Origin: a bacterium | Lineage (GTDB): Bacteria > Myxococcota_A > UBA9160 > UBA4427 | DNA: 64,000 nucleotides | Direction: 5' to 3' | NCBI GenBank assembly: GCA_024742285.1 | Contig: JANSYR010000012.1 | Coordinates: 179,686 to 243,685, forward strand | Position numbers and translations under genes: made by a program | Shown here: positions 18,503 to 26,935 of the stretch, piece after piece | How the letters are laid out: every line of letters begins with the position of its first letter | Position numbering within the stretch: position 1 is the stretch's first letter | Notes under the pieces: model-generated | Told to the model about the DNA's origin: nothing | Database searches by the model: none | The model's input: the letters and a program-made list of their open reading frames with translations, nothing else

Positions 18503-18926
18503 GCCTGCTCGCTTGCGTGGCCTGGAGGCTCCGAAGGATCGACCCGAAAGACGGGGTCGCGCTTCGACCCGCTCATGATCGCACTTTCGGTGGGGCTCGC
18601 CCCTCGACTCGCAGGGAGGCGTCCGGTCCCCCGGTCTGCGCGGCCCCAGACATCAGAGCCCGGGCCGTACTCGCGACTCGAAAGAGGTGTTGCCAGAGCT
18701 TCGGCGTGTCGCCGCGGGTGAGCGGGTGACGCGGTCTCGCGTGGTGCGCGCGAGCTCGACACTTCTCTACTCGAACTCAACTGGACTCAACCCGCTCGTG
18801 CGCAAAGTCCTTGCGTATCGCGCACTTCCCGCGTTGGTACGTGCCGTGCATAGAGAGGGTGAGAACGGCCAGCCCGCGAGTCCTATCCGGCTTCGCTCGC
18901 GGCGCGTCGCATACGGAGAAAACGGA
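18503..18926. promoter_or_regulatory. Divergent intergenic region
   Basis: This 424-bp space separates the divergent AAA+/RelA-like gene and the RING-first operon, so promoters for both should lie here. The frame of the RING gene is open further upstream to 18687, but that extension is Arg/Ser-rich and not protein-like. I see no clear -10/-35 or operator palindrome. Confidence 0.4.
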
Positions 18927-19553
18927 ATGGCGCAGCTCTTCGTTCCCAGCACGATCGAAGACGGATCTCAGGATTGGTCGGTTCTGCCGTTGCCGGTGAA
19001 TCTCTACCGGCTCTCCTCTTCGAGCTCGAAGTCCCGTCTCGATTCAAGGCCGAAGCGGCTCGTCGAGTCACTCACGATCGATGCTGTCGAGTCAGTGGAC
19101 GCCGAACGGATCGCCAGCGATGGAGCGCTCCTGATCCGGTATGGCGAGTCGCCCCGCGAGTCGAAGGCGTCGACGCCAGCGGTCGCGTCGGGGGGCTGGG
19201 CGATTCTCTGGGAGCCGGGAAATCGGATCAGCATCAACGGCGTCGCGACCGCGACGGGTGTCGCCATCCTGCGGAATCGCGATGAGATCGCTCTCGATGG
19301 TGGTTCCCGGCTGTACTTCTCGACCGAGCGTCTGGCGGCGGTCGAGACCTACGTCGACGCGGACTCGCCTCGTTGTCCCCGATGCACTCTGCCGATTGAG
19401 CGCGGTGAGCGCTACGTGCGATGTCCCGGCTGCAGCGTGCTTCACCACCAGGAGTCGGATCGGGAGTGCTTCACCTACTCGTCCACTTGCGCGCTCTGCG
19501 ACCAGCCGACCTCGCTCGATACCGGCTTTCGCTGGTCGCCGGAGGGGCTCTAG
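18927..19553 (+). CDS. Prokaryotic RING-type zinc finger protein (E3-like candidate)
   Basis: I chose the ATG at 18927, with GGAGAAAACGG upstream. The product has 208 residues. The middle (about 85-140) is a beta-rich segment, GWAILWEPGNRISING and ILRNRDEIALDG, reminiscent of an FHA or similar beta-sandwich. The C-terminus (about 146-190) holds a binuclear treble-clef pattern: CPRC, then CPGC, VLHH, a further Cys and CALC, the spacing of Prok-RING_1-type fingers. RING fingers recruit E2 enzymes; a prokaryotic E3 or substrate-adapter role is inference from the adjacent E1 and E2 genes. Its stop abuts the E1 start, so the two are coupled. Confidence 0.75.
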   Translation: MAQLFVPSTIEDGSQDWSVLPLPVNLYRLSSSSSKSRLDSRPKRLVESLTIDAVESVDAERIASDGALLIRYGESPRESKASTPAVASGGWAILWEPGNRISINGVATATGVAILRNRDEIALDGGSRLYFSTERLAAVETYVDADSPRCPRCTLPIERGERYVRCPGCSVLHHQESDRECFTYSSTCALCDQPTSLDTGFRWSPEGL

Positions 19554-20717
19554 GTGTCGACGCGGGGAAACGCATTGGCTGGCTCTCTCGCCGCGACGCT
19601 CGAGGCGATCGAGGTCCACAAGCTGGTCTCGGGGCAGGGCCTGCAGTCCATCGCGGGGAACGAGGTGCTCTTCGACGCCAGCGTCCCGACGCATCTGGTG
19701 ACGCGCCTCGTCCGCAATCCGGATTGTCGGTTCTCGCACGAGCGATTCGAGTTGCGCGACGCCCGGATCCGGACCCTGGGCGAGGCCCTCGCGCTGGTGC
19801 CGGGACCGCTTGCCGACAAGCGCCTCTGGGTCCCCGACGATTCCTTCGTCTCGCGGCTCGTCTGCGTCGCCTGCGCTGCCGAGGCGAAGCTCTGTTGCCT
19901 TCGCGGCTCGATCGGGGAGGATGGGACCGCTTGCCCGGACTGCGGGCAGCCTCGGGCGATTCGGGGATTCGACCTGCGAGAGCGGGTGCTGGGGCGTGAT
20001 CTCCGTTCCGAAGACCTCGCCCGGCCGCTCGCGGAGCTCGGTCTCCGCGAGCACGAGGTCTTCGGTGTCGAGTCGGCGTCGTCGGGGCCTCGATACTTCG
20101 TCCTCGCGGATAGTCGGCTGCCGGCGAACGACGCGTCGGGCGTGACGCTCTTGATCGCGGGGCTGGGCAACATCGGCTCCTTCCTCGTTCCGCTCGTGGC
20201 GAGGATGGAGCCCATCGCGCGCCTCGTGCTCGTCGACCCGGACGTCTACGAGCCGGACCAGCAGCTCGGTCAGGACGTCGGGGCCGCCGCAGCCGGTCGT
20301 CCGAAGGTCGAGGTCCAGGCCGAGCGCGCGCTCGCGATCCGGCCCGAGCTCGAGCTCGAGACCTTCGCCGAGCGGGTCGAACGGCTGCCTCTGGGCAAGC
20401 TCCGGGGCGCCATCGTGGCGAGCTGCCTCGACAGCCGCGCAGCCCGCCTCCAGCTCGCCTCGCGCGTCTGGCGCGTCGGGAGCCCCTTCGTCGACGCAGC
20501 CGTCGGCGGCGGATCGAGTCTCCTCGTTCGAACGAACGCCTACCGGCCGGGGCCTGACGTCGCCTGCTTCGAATGTGAACTCGACGAGACCGACTACGCG
20601 TCGCTCGATCAGGTCTTTCCCTGCGAGGGGGCGGCCCCCGGTTCGGAGGACGACGGGCCGCACGCGTTCTCCGTCGAATCCGAAACCCAGCCCTCTGCGG
20701 GCTCCGCAACCGTCTGA
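19554..20717 (+). CDS. E1-like ThiF/MoeB-family adenylating enzyme
   Basis: The GTG at 19554 follows the RING stop codon directly. Residues 1-190 are an N-terminal extension with a probable zinc site (LVCVACAAEAKLCC, then ACPDCG). Residues 195-330 are the Rossmann-type ThiF/E1 core: GLGNIGSFLV, then LVLVDPDVYEPDQQLGQDVG with the acidic ATP/Mg residues, and ASCLDSRAAR. E1 enzymes adenylate the C-terminal Gly of a ubiquitin-like protein and usually pass it to a Cys. Cys residues in DVACFECELDE are candidates for that or for zinc binding. At 387 residues it is shorter than fused E1s. The E2 starts 14 nt downstream. Confidence 0.82.
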   Translation: MSTRGNALAGSLAATLEAIEVHKLVSGQGLQSIAGNEVLFDASVPTHLVTRLVRNPDCRFSHERFELRDARIRTLGEALALVPGPLADKRLWVPDDSFVSRLVCVACAAEAKLCCLRGSIGEDGTACPDCGQPRAIRGFDLRERVLGRDLRSEDLARPLAELGLREHEVFGVESASSGPRYFVLADSRLPANDASGVTLLIAGLGNIGSFLVPLVARMEPIARLVLVDPDVYEPDQQLGQDVGAAAAGRPKVEVQAERALAIRPELELETFAERVERLPLGKLRGAIVASCLDSRAARLQLASRVWRVGSPFVDAAVGGGSSLLVRTNAYRPGPDVACFECELDETDYASLDQVFPCEGAAPGSEDDGPHAFSVESETQPSAGSATV

Positions 20718-20731
20718 CCCGAGGTCGAACC

Positions 20732-21244
20732 GTGGACGAGATTCTGAACTCCTTCTTGAAGAGCCAGCGCGAGGAAGGCCTCCGGCTCGCCGCCGAGAGC
20801 GATCTCCTCGAGCTGATCCCCGCGGACGACAGCTGCTTCGTCGCGATCTTCTCGTGCAAGGGGCTGGTGCGCGCCGCGGAGGGCGAGGTTCGCGAGCGCG
20901 ATCACTTCGAGGTCGGTATCCGCTTTCCAGAGGACTACCTGCGGTACGTCGATCCGAGCGTGGTCCTCACCTGGCTCTCTCCGTCCGAGATCTGGCACCC
21001 GAACATCCGCGCCCCCTTCATCTGTCTCGGCCACATCGCGCCGGGGACGCCGCTCGTCGATCTCCTCCATCGGTGCTTCGAGATCATCACCTTCGACAAC
21101 GTCACCATGCACGAGGGCGACGCGTTGAACCCGCACGCGTGCGCGTGGGCTCGGCACAACCGCGAGCGCTTTCCGGTCGACACGCGCCCGATCAAACATG
21201 GCTCGTCGAACGCGGGCGTCGAGTTCCTGGAGGTGGGATCGTGA
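20732..21244 (+). CDS. E2-like ubiquitin-conjugating enzyme fold protein
   Basis: The 170-residue protein has the UBC-fold landmarks in order: an N-terminal helix, a beta-meander ending in FEVGIRFPEDYL, the HPN motif (WHPNI, residues 88-92) and Cys98 in FICLG, seven residues after the HPN Asn, followed by APGTPLVDLL, which matches the helix after the E2 active site. The HPN Asn and Cys are both retained, so it should form a thioester with the ubiquitin-like protein encoded two genes downstream. It overlaps the next gene by 4 nt. Confidence 0.82.
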   Translation: MDEILNSFLKSQREEGLRLAAESDLLELIPADDSCFVAIFSCKGLVRAAEGEVRERDHFEVGIRFPEDYLRYVDPSVVLTWLSPSEIWHPNIRAPFICLGHIAPGTPLVDLLHRCFEIITFDNVTMHEGDALNPHACAWARHNRERFPVDTRPIKHGSSNAGVEFLEVGS

Positions 21245-21972
21245 TTCGCTCCGTGGAACGACGCGAGGACGGTTGGGTGGTTCGCGACGGTCCCTTGCCG
21301 AACGCTGCGGCTTCTCGCCCCGGCGGCAGCGATCTCGCCGAGCTGCTCGTCGAGACGAGTGATGCGCCCGGTCCCGACTTCAAGGTCGTGGCCGATGGCG
21401 CGTCGGGGCTCCGGCTCCGAGCCGAGCGGCACGAGTCCGATACGCCGACCACGGCGGGTTCGCTCGATTTCCGCGCCGGACGCGAGCACGACGGCGCGGA
21501 TGCGAAGAGCTGTCCGGCTTCCTTCGATCTCGAGGGTCTGTGCCGCGAGGCGGGCTGGCCCTTCGAGGCTCGTTCCGACGGCGCGCTGGTGGTCGATCTC
21601 GGTGTCCGCGACGCCTACGTGCCGGCAGTCGTCGAGGCGCGCTCCTCTGTCCTGTCCGTCGAGGCGCCACTCGTCTCGAACCTTCCGGGCGAGGGGGCGC
21701 GGCGCAAGGCCGTAGCCGCGCTCCTGCTGCGGGCCAACGGAGCCTTTCGGATGGTGTGCGGTCGGATGCGTTCGTGCGGCGAGCGCTGCGAGGCGCTTCT
21801 CGAAGCGAAACTGCCCGCGACCGCGAACGCGTCGGAGCTGGAAGTTGCGCTCGGTTCCGTTGCGATTGCGGCCAGGCACTGTGCGATCGAGGCGCGGATG
21901 CTCGCAACCGACGAACGGGTCGCGCGGGCCTATCTGCAGATCAGTGGCGAGGTCGGCGGGGACGCACCGTAG
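21241..21972 (+). CDS. Operon protein of unknown function, possibly YbjN/CesT-like
   Basis: It starts at a GTG overlapping the E2 stop (GTGA), giving 243 residues. The C-terminal half (about 100-235) has a beta-rich start (EARSDGALVVDLG, VLSVEAPLV) and ends in two long helices, a pattern reminiscent of YbjN or secretion-chaperone-like folds, but I cannot match a conserved motif and the call is weak. Several Cys (MVCGRMRSCGERC) cluster before the first helix. Tight coupling to E2 and its place before the ubiquitin-like gene suggest a partner or adapter. There is no catalytic signature. Confidence 0.6.
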   Translation: MIRSVERREDGWVVRDGPLPNAAASRPGGSDLAELLVETSDAPGPDFKVVADGASGLRLRAERHESDTPTTAGSLDFRAGREHDGADAKSCPASFDLEGLCREAGWPFEARSDGALVVDLGVRDAYVPAVVEARSSVLSVEAPLVSNLPGEGARRKAVAALLLRANGAFRMVCGRMRSCGERCEALLEAKLPATANASELEVALGSVAIAARHCAIEARMLATDERVARAYLQISGEVGGDAP

Positions 21973-22036
21973 GTGGGTTCCAGGCTTCGCCGGCCATACC
22001 GGGCGGAAACGTCCACAACAGAAGGAGGAAATGGAG

Positions 22037-22318
22037 ATGGAATCAGCAACCGCAACGCTGGATCTCTTCGCTCGCGACATGACCGGGCAGAAGCGATTCC
22101 GGCTGAGCAAGGTGCCGTTGAAGGCGAGCGTCGGCGAGATCGTTCGCGGCGCGGTCGCCCGCATGGGCCTCAGCGTGGAGGATCGCGACGGTCGCGAGCT
22201 CGACTACCGCGCCCGCAGCGAGCGGGAAGGACGGCAGATCCAGAACTCGGAGCGCGTCGGCGACGCACTTCGCCCCGATGACGAGATCGTCCTGACGCCT
22301 CGAATCAGTGCCGGCTGA
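22037..22318 (+). CDS. Ubiquitin-like beta-grasp modifier
   Basis: There are two in-frame ATGs, at 22031 and 22037. The AAGGAGGAA is only 2 nt from the first and about 8 nt from the second, so 22037 is preferred. The 93-residue protein has a beta-grasp-like order: beta hairpin (ATLDLFARDMTGQKRFRLSK), a helix starting VGEIVRGAVARMG, further strands with 'GRELDYRA', and the final strand DEIVLTPRI. It ends SAG with a single terminal Gly rather than GG, already exposed, so no maturation cut is needed in principle. Placed between E2 and JAB, it is the expected conjugated modifier. Confidence 0.72.
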   Translation: MESATATLDLFARDMTGQKRFRLSKVPLKASVGEIVRGAVARMGLSVEDRDGRELDYRARSEREGRQIQNSERVGDALRPDDEIVLTPRISAG

Positions 22319-22409
22319 GAGCTGGAGGGTCCTGGCTCGCGCGTCGAGCGAGTCAGGGCCCGAGGAGTCGGGATTCGCGAATCGAATCGGTCAGGAGAGG
22401 GCCTAGACC

Positions 22410-23498
22410 ATGTCCGGAGCAGAACGAACGGCGAGTGCAACGACGCCCCTGCGCGGGTCCCAGAGCAGGGGCTATCGCTACGCAATCGAGTACATGAAGC
22501 AGGACGGCACGCATCTCGGTGTCGTTCCGATCGAGCCCGACTTCGAGCCGACGATCGATTGGACCTACTTCCTCGGAGTTCGGCGTGCCGAACTGCCCGC
22601 CGTGGTCGACTCGGCGGAGGGGGTGGTTTCGCCGCTTTGGAGCAACGAGCTGGGCGAGCCCTATTGCCACGGCTTCCGGGTCGAGGTGACGAAGCGAGGC
22701 GGGGGCCGGGTGGTCCACTGCGATTTTCCGGAGAGCTTCTTTCAGCGCCTTGCGGACGCTGGATCGGCAGAGTGGTTCGAGAAGGGCGATCTCGAGCCCG
22801 GTGAGCGATACGCCTACCGGGTCTGTGCCTACCCGATCGCCTCCGATCTGTCCGAGGGCCGCCCCGTTGATTCCGCGCTGGAGGCCGCAGCCTCGTTCGA
22901 GGTCGAAGCCGTCCCGGAGCCGATTCCGCTCGTCGAGAGTCGTCTCGAAACGTTCGCGGAACGGGCAGAAGCCGACGAAGTGCACGTCGAAGGCGAGATG
23001 CCCGTCTTCATCGTCCGCTCCGTGATCGACGAGGCGTGTGATCTCGCGCGAAGCGCGGGTCGGAACGAGACCGGCGGCATCCTCATCGGCCACATCCACC
23101 AGGACCCGACGAAGCCCGAGGTGTTCGTCGAGATCACCGCGCAGATCCCTGCACGACATGCCGAAGCCTCCGAGTCGAGCTTCTCCTTCACGCACGACAC
23201 CTGGTGCGCGGCGGACGCCGCAGTCCAGCTTCGCGGGCGCGGCGAGTCGTTTCTCGGTTGGTGGCATTCGCACCCTCGCTGGTGCAATCCGGAGTGCCCC
23301 GAGACGCGCCGGAAGGATTGCGTTCTGGCGCGCCCCTTTTTCAGTGCGGACGACATCCATCTGCATCGCGTCTGCTTCCCGCATCCGTATCAGGTTTCGC
23401 TGCTGATCAGCGATCTCCCCGAGTCCGGACCGTCCCCGGCGCTCTTCGGCTGGCAGGCAGGGGCGATCTCGGCGCGTGGCTACTTCGCGATGCCGTGA
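22410..23498 (+). CDS. JAMM/JAB-domain metallopeptidase (deconjugase candidate)
   Basis: This is a 362-residue protein. The C-terminal JAB domain (about 195-362) carries all the zinc-site elements: Glu220 in NETGGILIG, His286 and His288 in GWWHSHP, Ser312 and Asp315 in FFSADD. The HSH and SxxD parts are separated by an insert with three Cys (WCNPECPETRRKDC), possibly a small additional metal or disulfide site. The first 190 residues are a separate domain, without a family I can name. In ubiquitin-type systems JAB enzymes trim or remove the modifier. It sits 91 nt after the ubiquitin-like gene. Confidence 0.85.
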   Translation: MSGAERTASATTPLRGSQSRGYRYAIEYMKQDGTHLGVVPIEPDFEPTIDWTYFLGVRRAELPAVVDSAEGVVSPLWSNELGEPYCHGFRVEVTKRGGGRVVHCDFPESFFQRLADAGSAEWFEKGDLEPGERYAYRVCAYPIASDLSEGRPVDSALEAAASFEVEAVPEPIPLVESRLETFAERAEADEVHVEGEMPVFIVRSVIDEACDLARSAGRNETGGILIGHIHQDPTKPEVFVEITAQIPARHAEASESSFSFTHDTWCAADAAVQLRGRGESFLGWWHSHPRWCNPECPETRRKDCVLARPFFSADDIHLHRVCFPHPYQVSLLISDLPESGPSPALFGWQAGAISARGYFAMP

Positions 23499-23568
23499 GA
23501 GAGATGCGAAGCCCGTCCAGTTCATCGAAAAGAATCGAGCCGAGAGACCCCAACCCCAGGAGTAGAAG

Positions 23569-25161
23569 ATGCCCAGGCTCCAGCGAAACCAGACCCCCGA
23601 CAGCTCGCTACCGACACCGACGGCGCTCCTCGAGGAGAACCAGCAGCTGATGGCTGCGCTCGAACAGGCGCAAGCGACGCAGACGAAGCTGCGCGAGCTG
23701 ATCGAACAGATCACGGCCGCCCCCTGGTTCCCGGCTCTCTTCCAGAAGCTGGTCGATACGCCACAGGGGATGCGCGCGATGGTTTGGGTGGGGGCGATGC
23801 CACGCCTCGTCAATTTGCACCCCTCCGTCGACGGTCCGACGTTGCCCTCGGGCAGCAACGTCTACCTCGATCACGAGCAGGCGACGCTGATGGCGGCAGC
23901 GAAGGGGGCCTTCGTGACGCCCACCGAGTCGGCGACCTTCGAGCGGCTCACGCAGGACGGACGGGTCGTCGTACGTTCGCGAGACGAGGAGATCGTTCTC
24001 GAACGAGCGGCTTGTCTCGACGATCGCGAGTTCCGATCGGGTAGCAAGGTGCTCTTCGATCGGCCCTCGCGGATCGCGCTCGAGACGATGGATGGAGTAG
24101 AGGGCAAACAGTATCAGCTCGAGGATCTCGGTGAACTCTCCCGCGGCGATGTCGGGGGCCATGCGCAGACCCTCGACGATCTGATCTCGCTGTTCTCGGC
24201 GAGTCTCGTCGAGCCCGAGTTGGCACGTCTCTATCGGATGACCGGCCGACGCGCCGCACTCATGTACGGTCCGCCCGGGTGTGGCAAGACGTTGATGGCC
24301 AAGACCGCGGCTGCCGAGATCCAGCGCATGACGGGCAAGCGCTGCCGGTTCGCGGTGGTCCGGCCCGGGGAGTTCGAGAGCAGCTACGTCGGCGAATCCG
24401 AGGCCAACATCCGCGCCTGTTTCCGGTCGCTTCGCGAGGCTGCGGGCGACGACATGGCCGTTCTCTTCCTCGACGAGATCGAGTCGATCGGTCGGATCCG
24501 GGGCGGCGCCGGTGGACGTCACCAGGATCGCTTCCTGGCCGCTCTGCTCGCGGAGATCGACGGCTTCTGCGAGCGCGGGAAGGTGTCGATCCTCGCGGCC
24601 ACCAACCGCCGCGACCTGCTCGACCCGGCGCTTCTGTCGCGGCTCGCGGATACCCAGATCGCCGTTCCGCGCCCGAACCTCCAGGCCGCACGCGAAATCC
24701 TCGCGATCCAGCTGCCGGTCTCGCTCCCCTACTACGAGATGGCTGAGGCGGAAGCGGACGGGCAGTCCGCGGCAGAGGCGCGGAGCCGCGTGATCGAGAC
24801 GGCGATCTCGCGTCTGTACCCCCCGAACGCGGACAACGAAGTGTCCCGCCTCACGCTTCGTGACGGGACCCAGCGGACCGTCCACGCGCGGGAGCTCATG
24901 AGCGGCCGACTCCTCGATCAGATCGCCCTCTCCATCCGCGAAAAGGCCTTCCGCCGGCATGTCGCTGGAGACGACGGCGGTCTCCGCATCCCGGATGCGC
25001 TCGCCGCGGTGGAGACCTGCCTCGCCGAACTCTCGACGACGCTCACCGTCCACAACGCGCGCGCCTATCTCGACGACCTGCCGCAGGACGTCGACGTCGT
25101 GCGCGTCGAGCCGATTCGCACCAAGCCCGAACGGAGGCACCGCTACTACAATGCCGCCTGA
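23569..25161 (+). CDS. ARC/Mpa-like proteasome-type AAA+ ATPase
   Basis: The start has AGGAG upstream. The 530-residue layout mirrors Mpa/ARC: a coiled coil at about 18-50 (ALLEENQQLMAALEQAQ), an OB-like interdomain (about 85-170), then one AAA+ module with Walker A GPPGCGKT (234-241), the pore-loop region SSYVGESEANI, Walker B AVLFLDEIESIG and sensor ATNRRDLLDPAL. Such hexamers bind Pup-tagged proteins through the coiled coil and unfold them. The C-terminus reads HRYYNAA and lacks the HbYX-type tail (GQYL in Mpa) used to dock on the 20S core, and no 20S genes are seen here. It overlaps the Dop-like gene by 11 nt. Confidence 0.85.
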   Translation: MPRLQRNQTPDSSLPTPTALLEENQQLMAALEQAQATQTKLRELIEQITAAPWFPALFQKLVDTPQGMRAMVWVGAMPRLVNLHPSVDGPTLPSGSNVYLDHEQATLMAAAKGAFVTPTESATFERLTQDGRVVVRSRDEEIVLERAACLDDREFRSGSKVLFDRPSRIALETMDGVEGKQYQLEDLGELSRGDVGGHAQTLDDLISLFSASLVEPELARLYRMTGRRAALMYGPPGCGKTLMAKTAAAEIQRMTGKRCRFAVVRPGEFESSYVGESEANIRACFRSLREAAGDDMAVLFLDEIESIGRIRGGAGGRHQDRFLAALLAEIDGFCERGKVSILAATNRRDLLDPALLSRLADTQIAVPRPNLQAAREILAIQLPVSLPYYEMAEAEADGQSAAEARSRVIETAISRLYPPNADNEVSRLTLRDGTQRTVHARELMSGRLLDQIALSIREKAFRRHVAGDDGGLRIPDALAAVETCLAELSTTLTVHNARAYLDDLPQDVDVVRVEPIRTKPERRHRYYNAA

Positions 25162-26737
25162 ACTTCGACGACTTCGGTCGGTCCCCAAGCTCGTGGGGGC
25201 CGACTTCGAGCTCGGCAACTTCATCCTCGGCCTCGAGGCCCGCGATGGGACAGGACGCGAAGCCTCTCGCGCGCTGCTCGCCGAGGTCGATGGCGTCCCC
25301 GCGAAGAACCGCTCCTACCGCTCCTCAAGCAGCGTCGTGTCCTACGACGGGTTCGGCGGGGAGTACGGTGGGGCTTACGGCTACGGCTGGGGCGACTGGT
25401 ACGGGGGGAGCGCGCGCGATCCCCAGGATCAGGGCCGGGTCTTCCTCGAGAGCAACGGCGCAAGCGTCTACATCGACCTGGATCATCTCGAATGTGCCGT
25501 GCCGGAGGTGCTGAGCGCCTTCGACCTGGCTGCGGCGTCGGCGGCCATGCTTCGGATCGCGCGCGAGGCACAGGTGCGCGCCAACGAGAAGCTCCCGGCC
25601 GGGCAGAGCTTGCAGGTCTTGATCAACAACTCCGACTCGCTCTCTCACAGCTACGGGTCGCATCTCAACTTTCTCGTCAGCCGCGCTGCCTGGGAGGACA
25701 TCCTCGAGCGTCGCCCCCATTTCTTGCAGTTCCTCGCGACTCACCAGCTGTCTTCGATGATTTACTCCGGGCAGGGGAAGGTGGGCTCCGAGAACGGCCG
25801 TCCCGACGTGAACTACCAGATCTCCCAGCGCGCGGACTTCCTCGAGACGGTCGCAGCGACGCAAACCACGTTTCGTCGTCCGATCGTGAATGCCCGGGAC
25901 GAGACGCTTTGCGGCGATAGCGGCGAGCTCGCGCGTCTGCACTGCATCAGCTTCGACAACACTCTCTGCTTCGGGGCCAGCATCCTCAAGGTCGGCGCGA
26001 TGCAGATCGTGCTCGCGATGATCGAGGCCGAGGACGTCGACACCCGGTGCTCGGTCGACGACCTCGTCGGCGCCGCCGTCGCATGGAGCCACGATCCGAG
26101 CCTCGAACGGCGTGTTCGCCGGGTCGAGGGCGGGGAAGCGACGGCGATCGAAACGCAGCAGCGGATCCTCGAGCACGCGTTCGCCCATCGAGATCGCCAC
26201 GGCTTCGAGACCGTGCCGCGCGCCGACGAGATCCTGGCGCTCTGGGACGACACGCTCTCGAGGCTCGCGGGCGGCGACCGCGACGCGCTCGCGGGCCGCA
26301 TCGATTGGATCCTCAAGGAGCGGATCCTCGAGCGTGCGCTCGAGCAGCGCGATGATCTCGACTGGAAGTCGCCGGAGCTCAAGTACCTCGATCAGATCTA
26401 CAGCAGCCTCGATCCCGAGGAAGGTCTCTTCTGGCCCCACCTGCGTTCGGGGCTGGTGGAGCGCTGGATCAGCGAGGAAGAGATCGAGCGCTTCCTGCAC
26501 GAGCCGCCCGAGAACACGCGCGCGTGGACCCGCGCGATGGTTCTGCGCCGCTTCGAGCGGCACGAGATCCTGAAGGTCGACTGGGACGAGATCACGATCC
26601 TGCTCGATACGAGGACCGGGCGGCAGGAGTTCACGCTCCGCCTCGATGACCCGCTCGGATTCACCCGCGCCACTTCCGAAGCGCTCTTCGAGCGCGAAAC
26701 CCAAACCCCAGAAGGAGACTCCAATGCGAACGCGTGA
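25151..26737 (+). CDS. Dop-like member of the PafA/Dop (glutamine synthetase-related) family
   Basis: The ATG at 25151 overlaps the ATPase stop. The 528-residue protein shows the family order: GADFELGN near the N-terminus (the nucleotide/Mg Glu loop, GxExE in classical members), NGASVYIDLDHLE (equivalent of NGARxYVDHAHPE with the conserved Asp), SYGSHLNFLVSR, SGQGKVG, and YQISQRADF, TQTTFRRPIVNARDE, RLHCISFDN. These are hallmarks of Pup deamidase/depupylase and ligase enzymes. It aligns better with Dop than PafA at the Asp loop, but carries a Gly/Tyr-rich insert at about 66-86. Since the neighbouring Pup-like protein ends in Gln, a deamidase is expected. Confidence 0.82.
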   Translation: MPPELRRLRSVPKLVGADFELGNFILGLEARDGTGREASRALLAEVDGVPAKNRSYRSSSSVVSYDGFGGEYGGAYGYGWGDWYGGSARDPQDQGRVFLESNGASVYIDLDHLECAVPEVLSAFDLAAASAAMLRIAREAQVRANEKLPAGQSLQVLINNSDSLSHSYGSHLNFLVSRAAWEDILERRPHFLQFLATHQLSSMIYSGQGKVGSENGRPDVNYQISQRADFLETVAATQTTFRRPIVNARDETLCGDSGELARLHCISFDNTLCFGASILKVGAMQIVLAMIEAEDVDTRCSVDDLVGAAVAWSHDPSLERRVRRVEGGEATAIETQQRILEHAFAHRDRHGFETVPRADEILALWDDTLSRLAGGDRDALAGRIDWILKERILERALEQRDDLDWKSPELKYLDQIYSSLDPEEGLFWPHLRSGLVERWISEEEIERFLHEPPENTRAWTRAMVLRRFERHEILKVDWDEITILLDTRTGRQEFTLRLDDPLGFTRATSEALFERETQTPEGDSNANA

Positions 26738-26933
26738 CCTGAACCAGAACGACCAGCGGAATGTGACCCCCGACACCGGGGCCGCTCCGACGGGCGCCGG
26801 ACCGTCGGCGATCGACGAGACCCGGCGCCGCGCGCAGCGGTTGCTGGACCTCGCCGACGACACGATCAGCCAGGCGCTGTCCCAGAACAGCGAGCGGTTC
26901 CTCGCCCAGAACCGCCAGCAGGGAGGTCAGTAG
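26724..26933 (+). CDS. Pup-like small protein modifier ending Gly-Gly-Gln
   Basis: The ATG at 26724 has GAAGGAG 8 nt upstream and overlaps the Dop-like gene by 14 nt. The 69-residue protein is highly polar and low in hydrophobic residues: a disordered Asn/Pro/Gly-rich first half, a helical segment from about 31 to 61 (DETRRRAQRLLDLADDTI), and the end FLAQNRQQGGQ. Actinobacterial Pup has about 64 residues, the same disorder-helix layout and the same GGQ end, which Dop converts to GGE before ligation by PafA. Composition, size, terminus and flanking Dop/PafA-like genes all agree. This is the clearest sign of pupylation here. Confidence 0.85.
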   Translation: MRTRDLNQNDQRNVTPDTGAAPTGAGPSAIDETRRRAQRLLDLADDTISQALSQNSERFLAQNRQQGGQ

Positions 26934-26935
26934 AC

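Noticed and set aside
18687..18926. Longer N-terminus for the RING protein
   Set aside because: The extension is Arg/Ser-rich, lacks a ribosome site, and the ATG at 18927 has one.
23608..25224. 538-residue frame opposite the ARC-like ATPase
   Set aside because: Shadow frame; Walker motifs and pore loop are on the plus strand.
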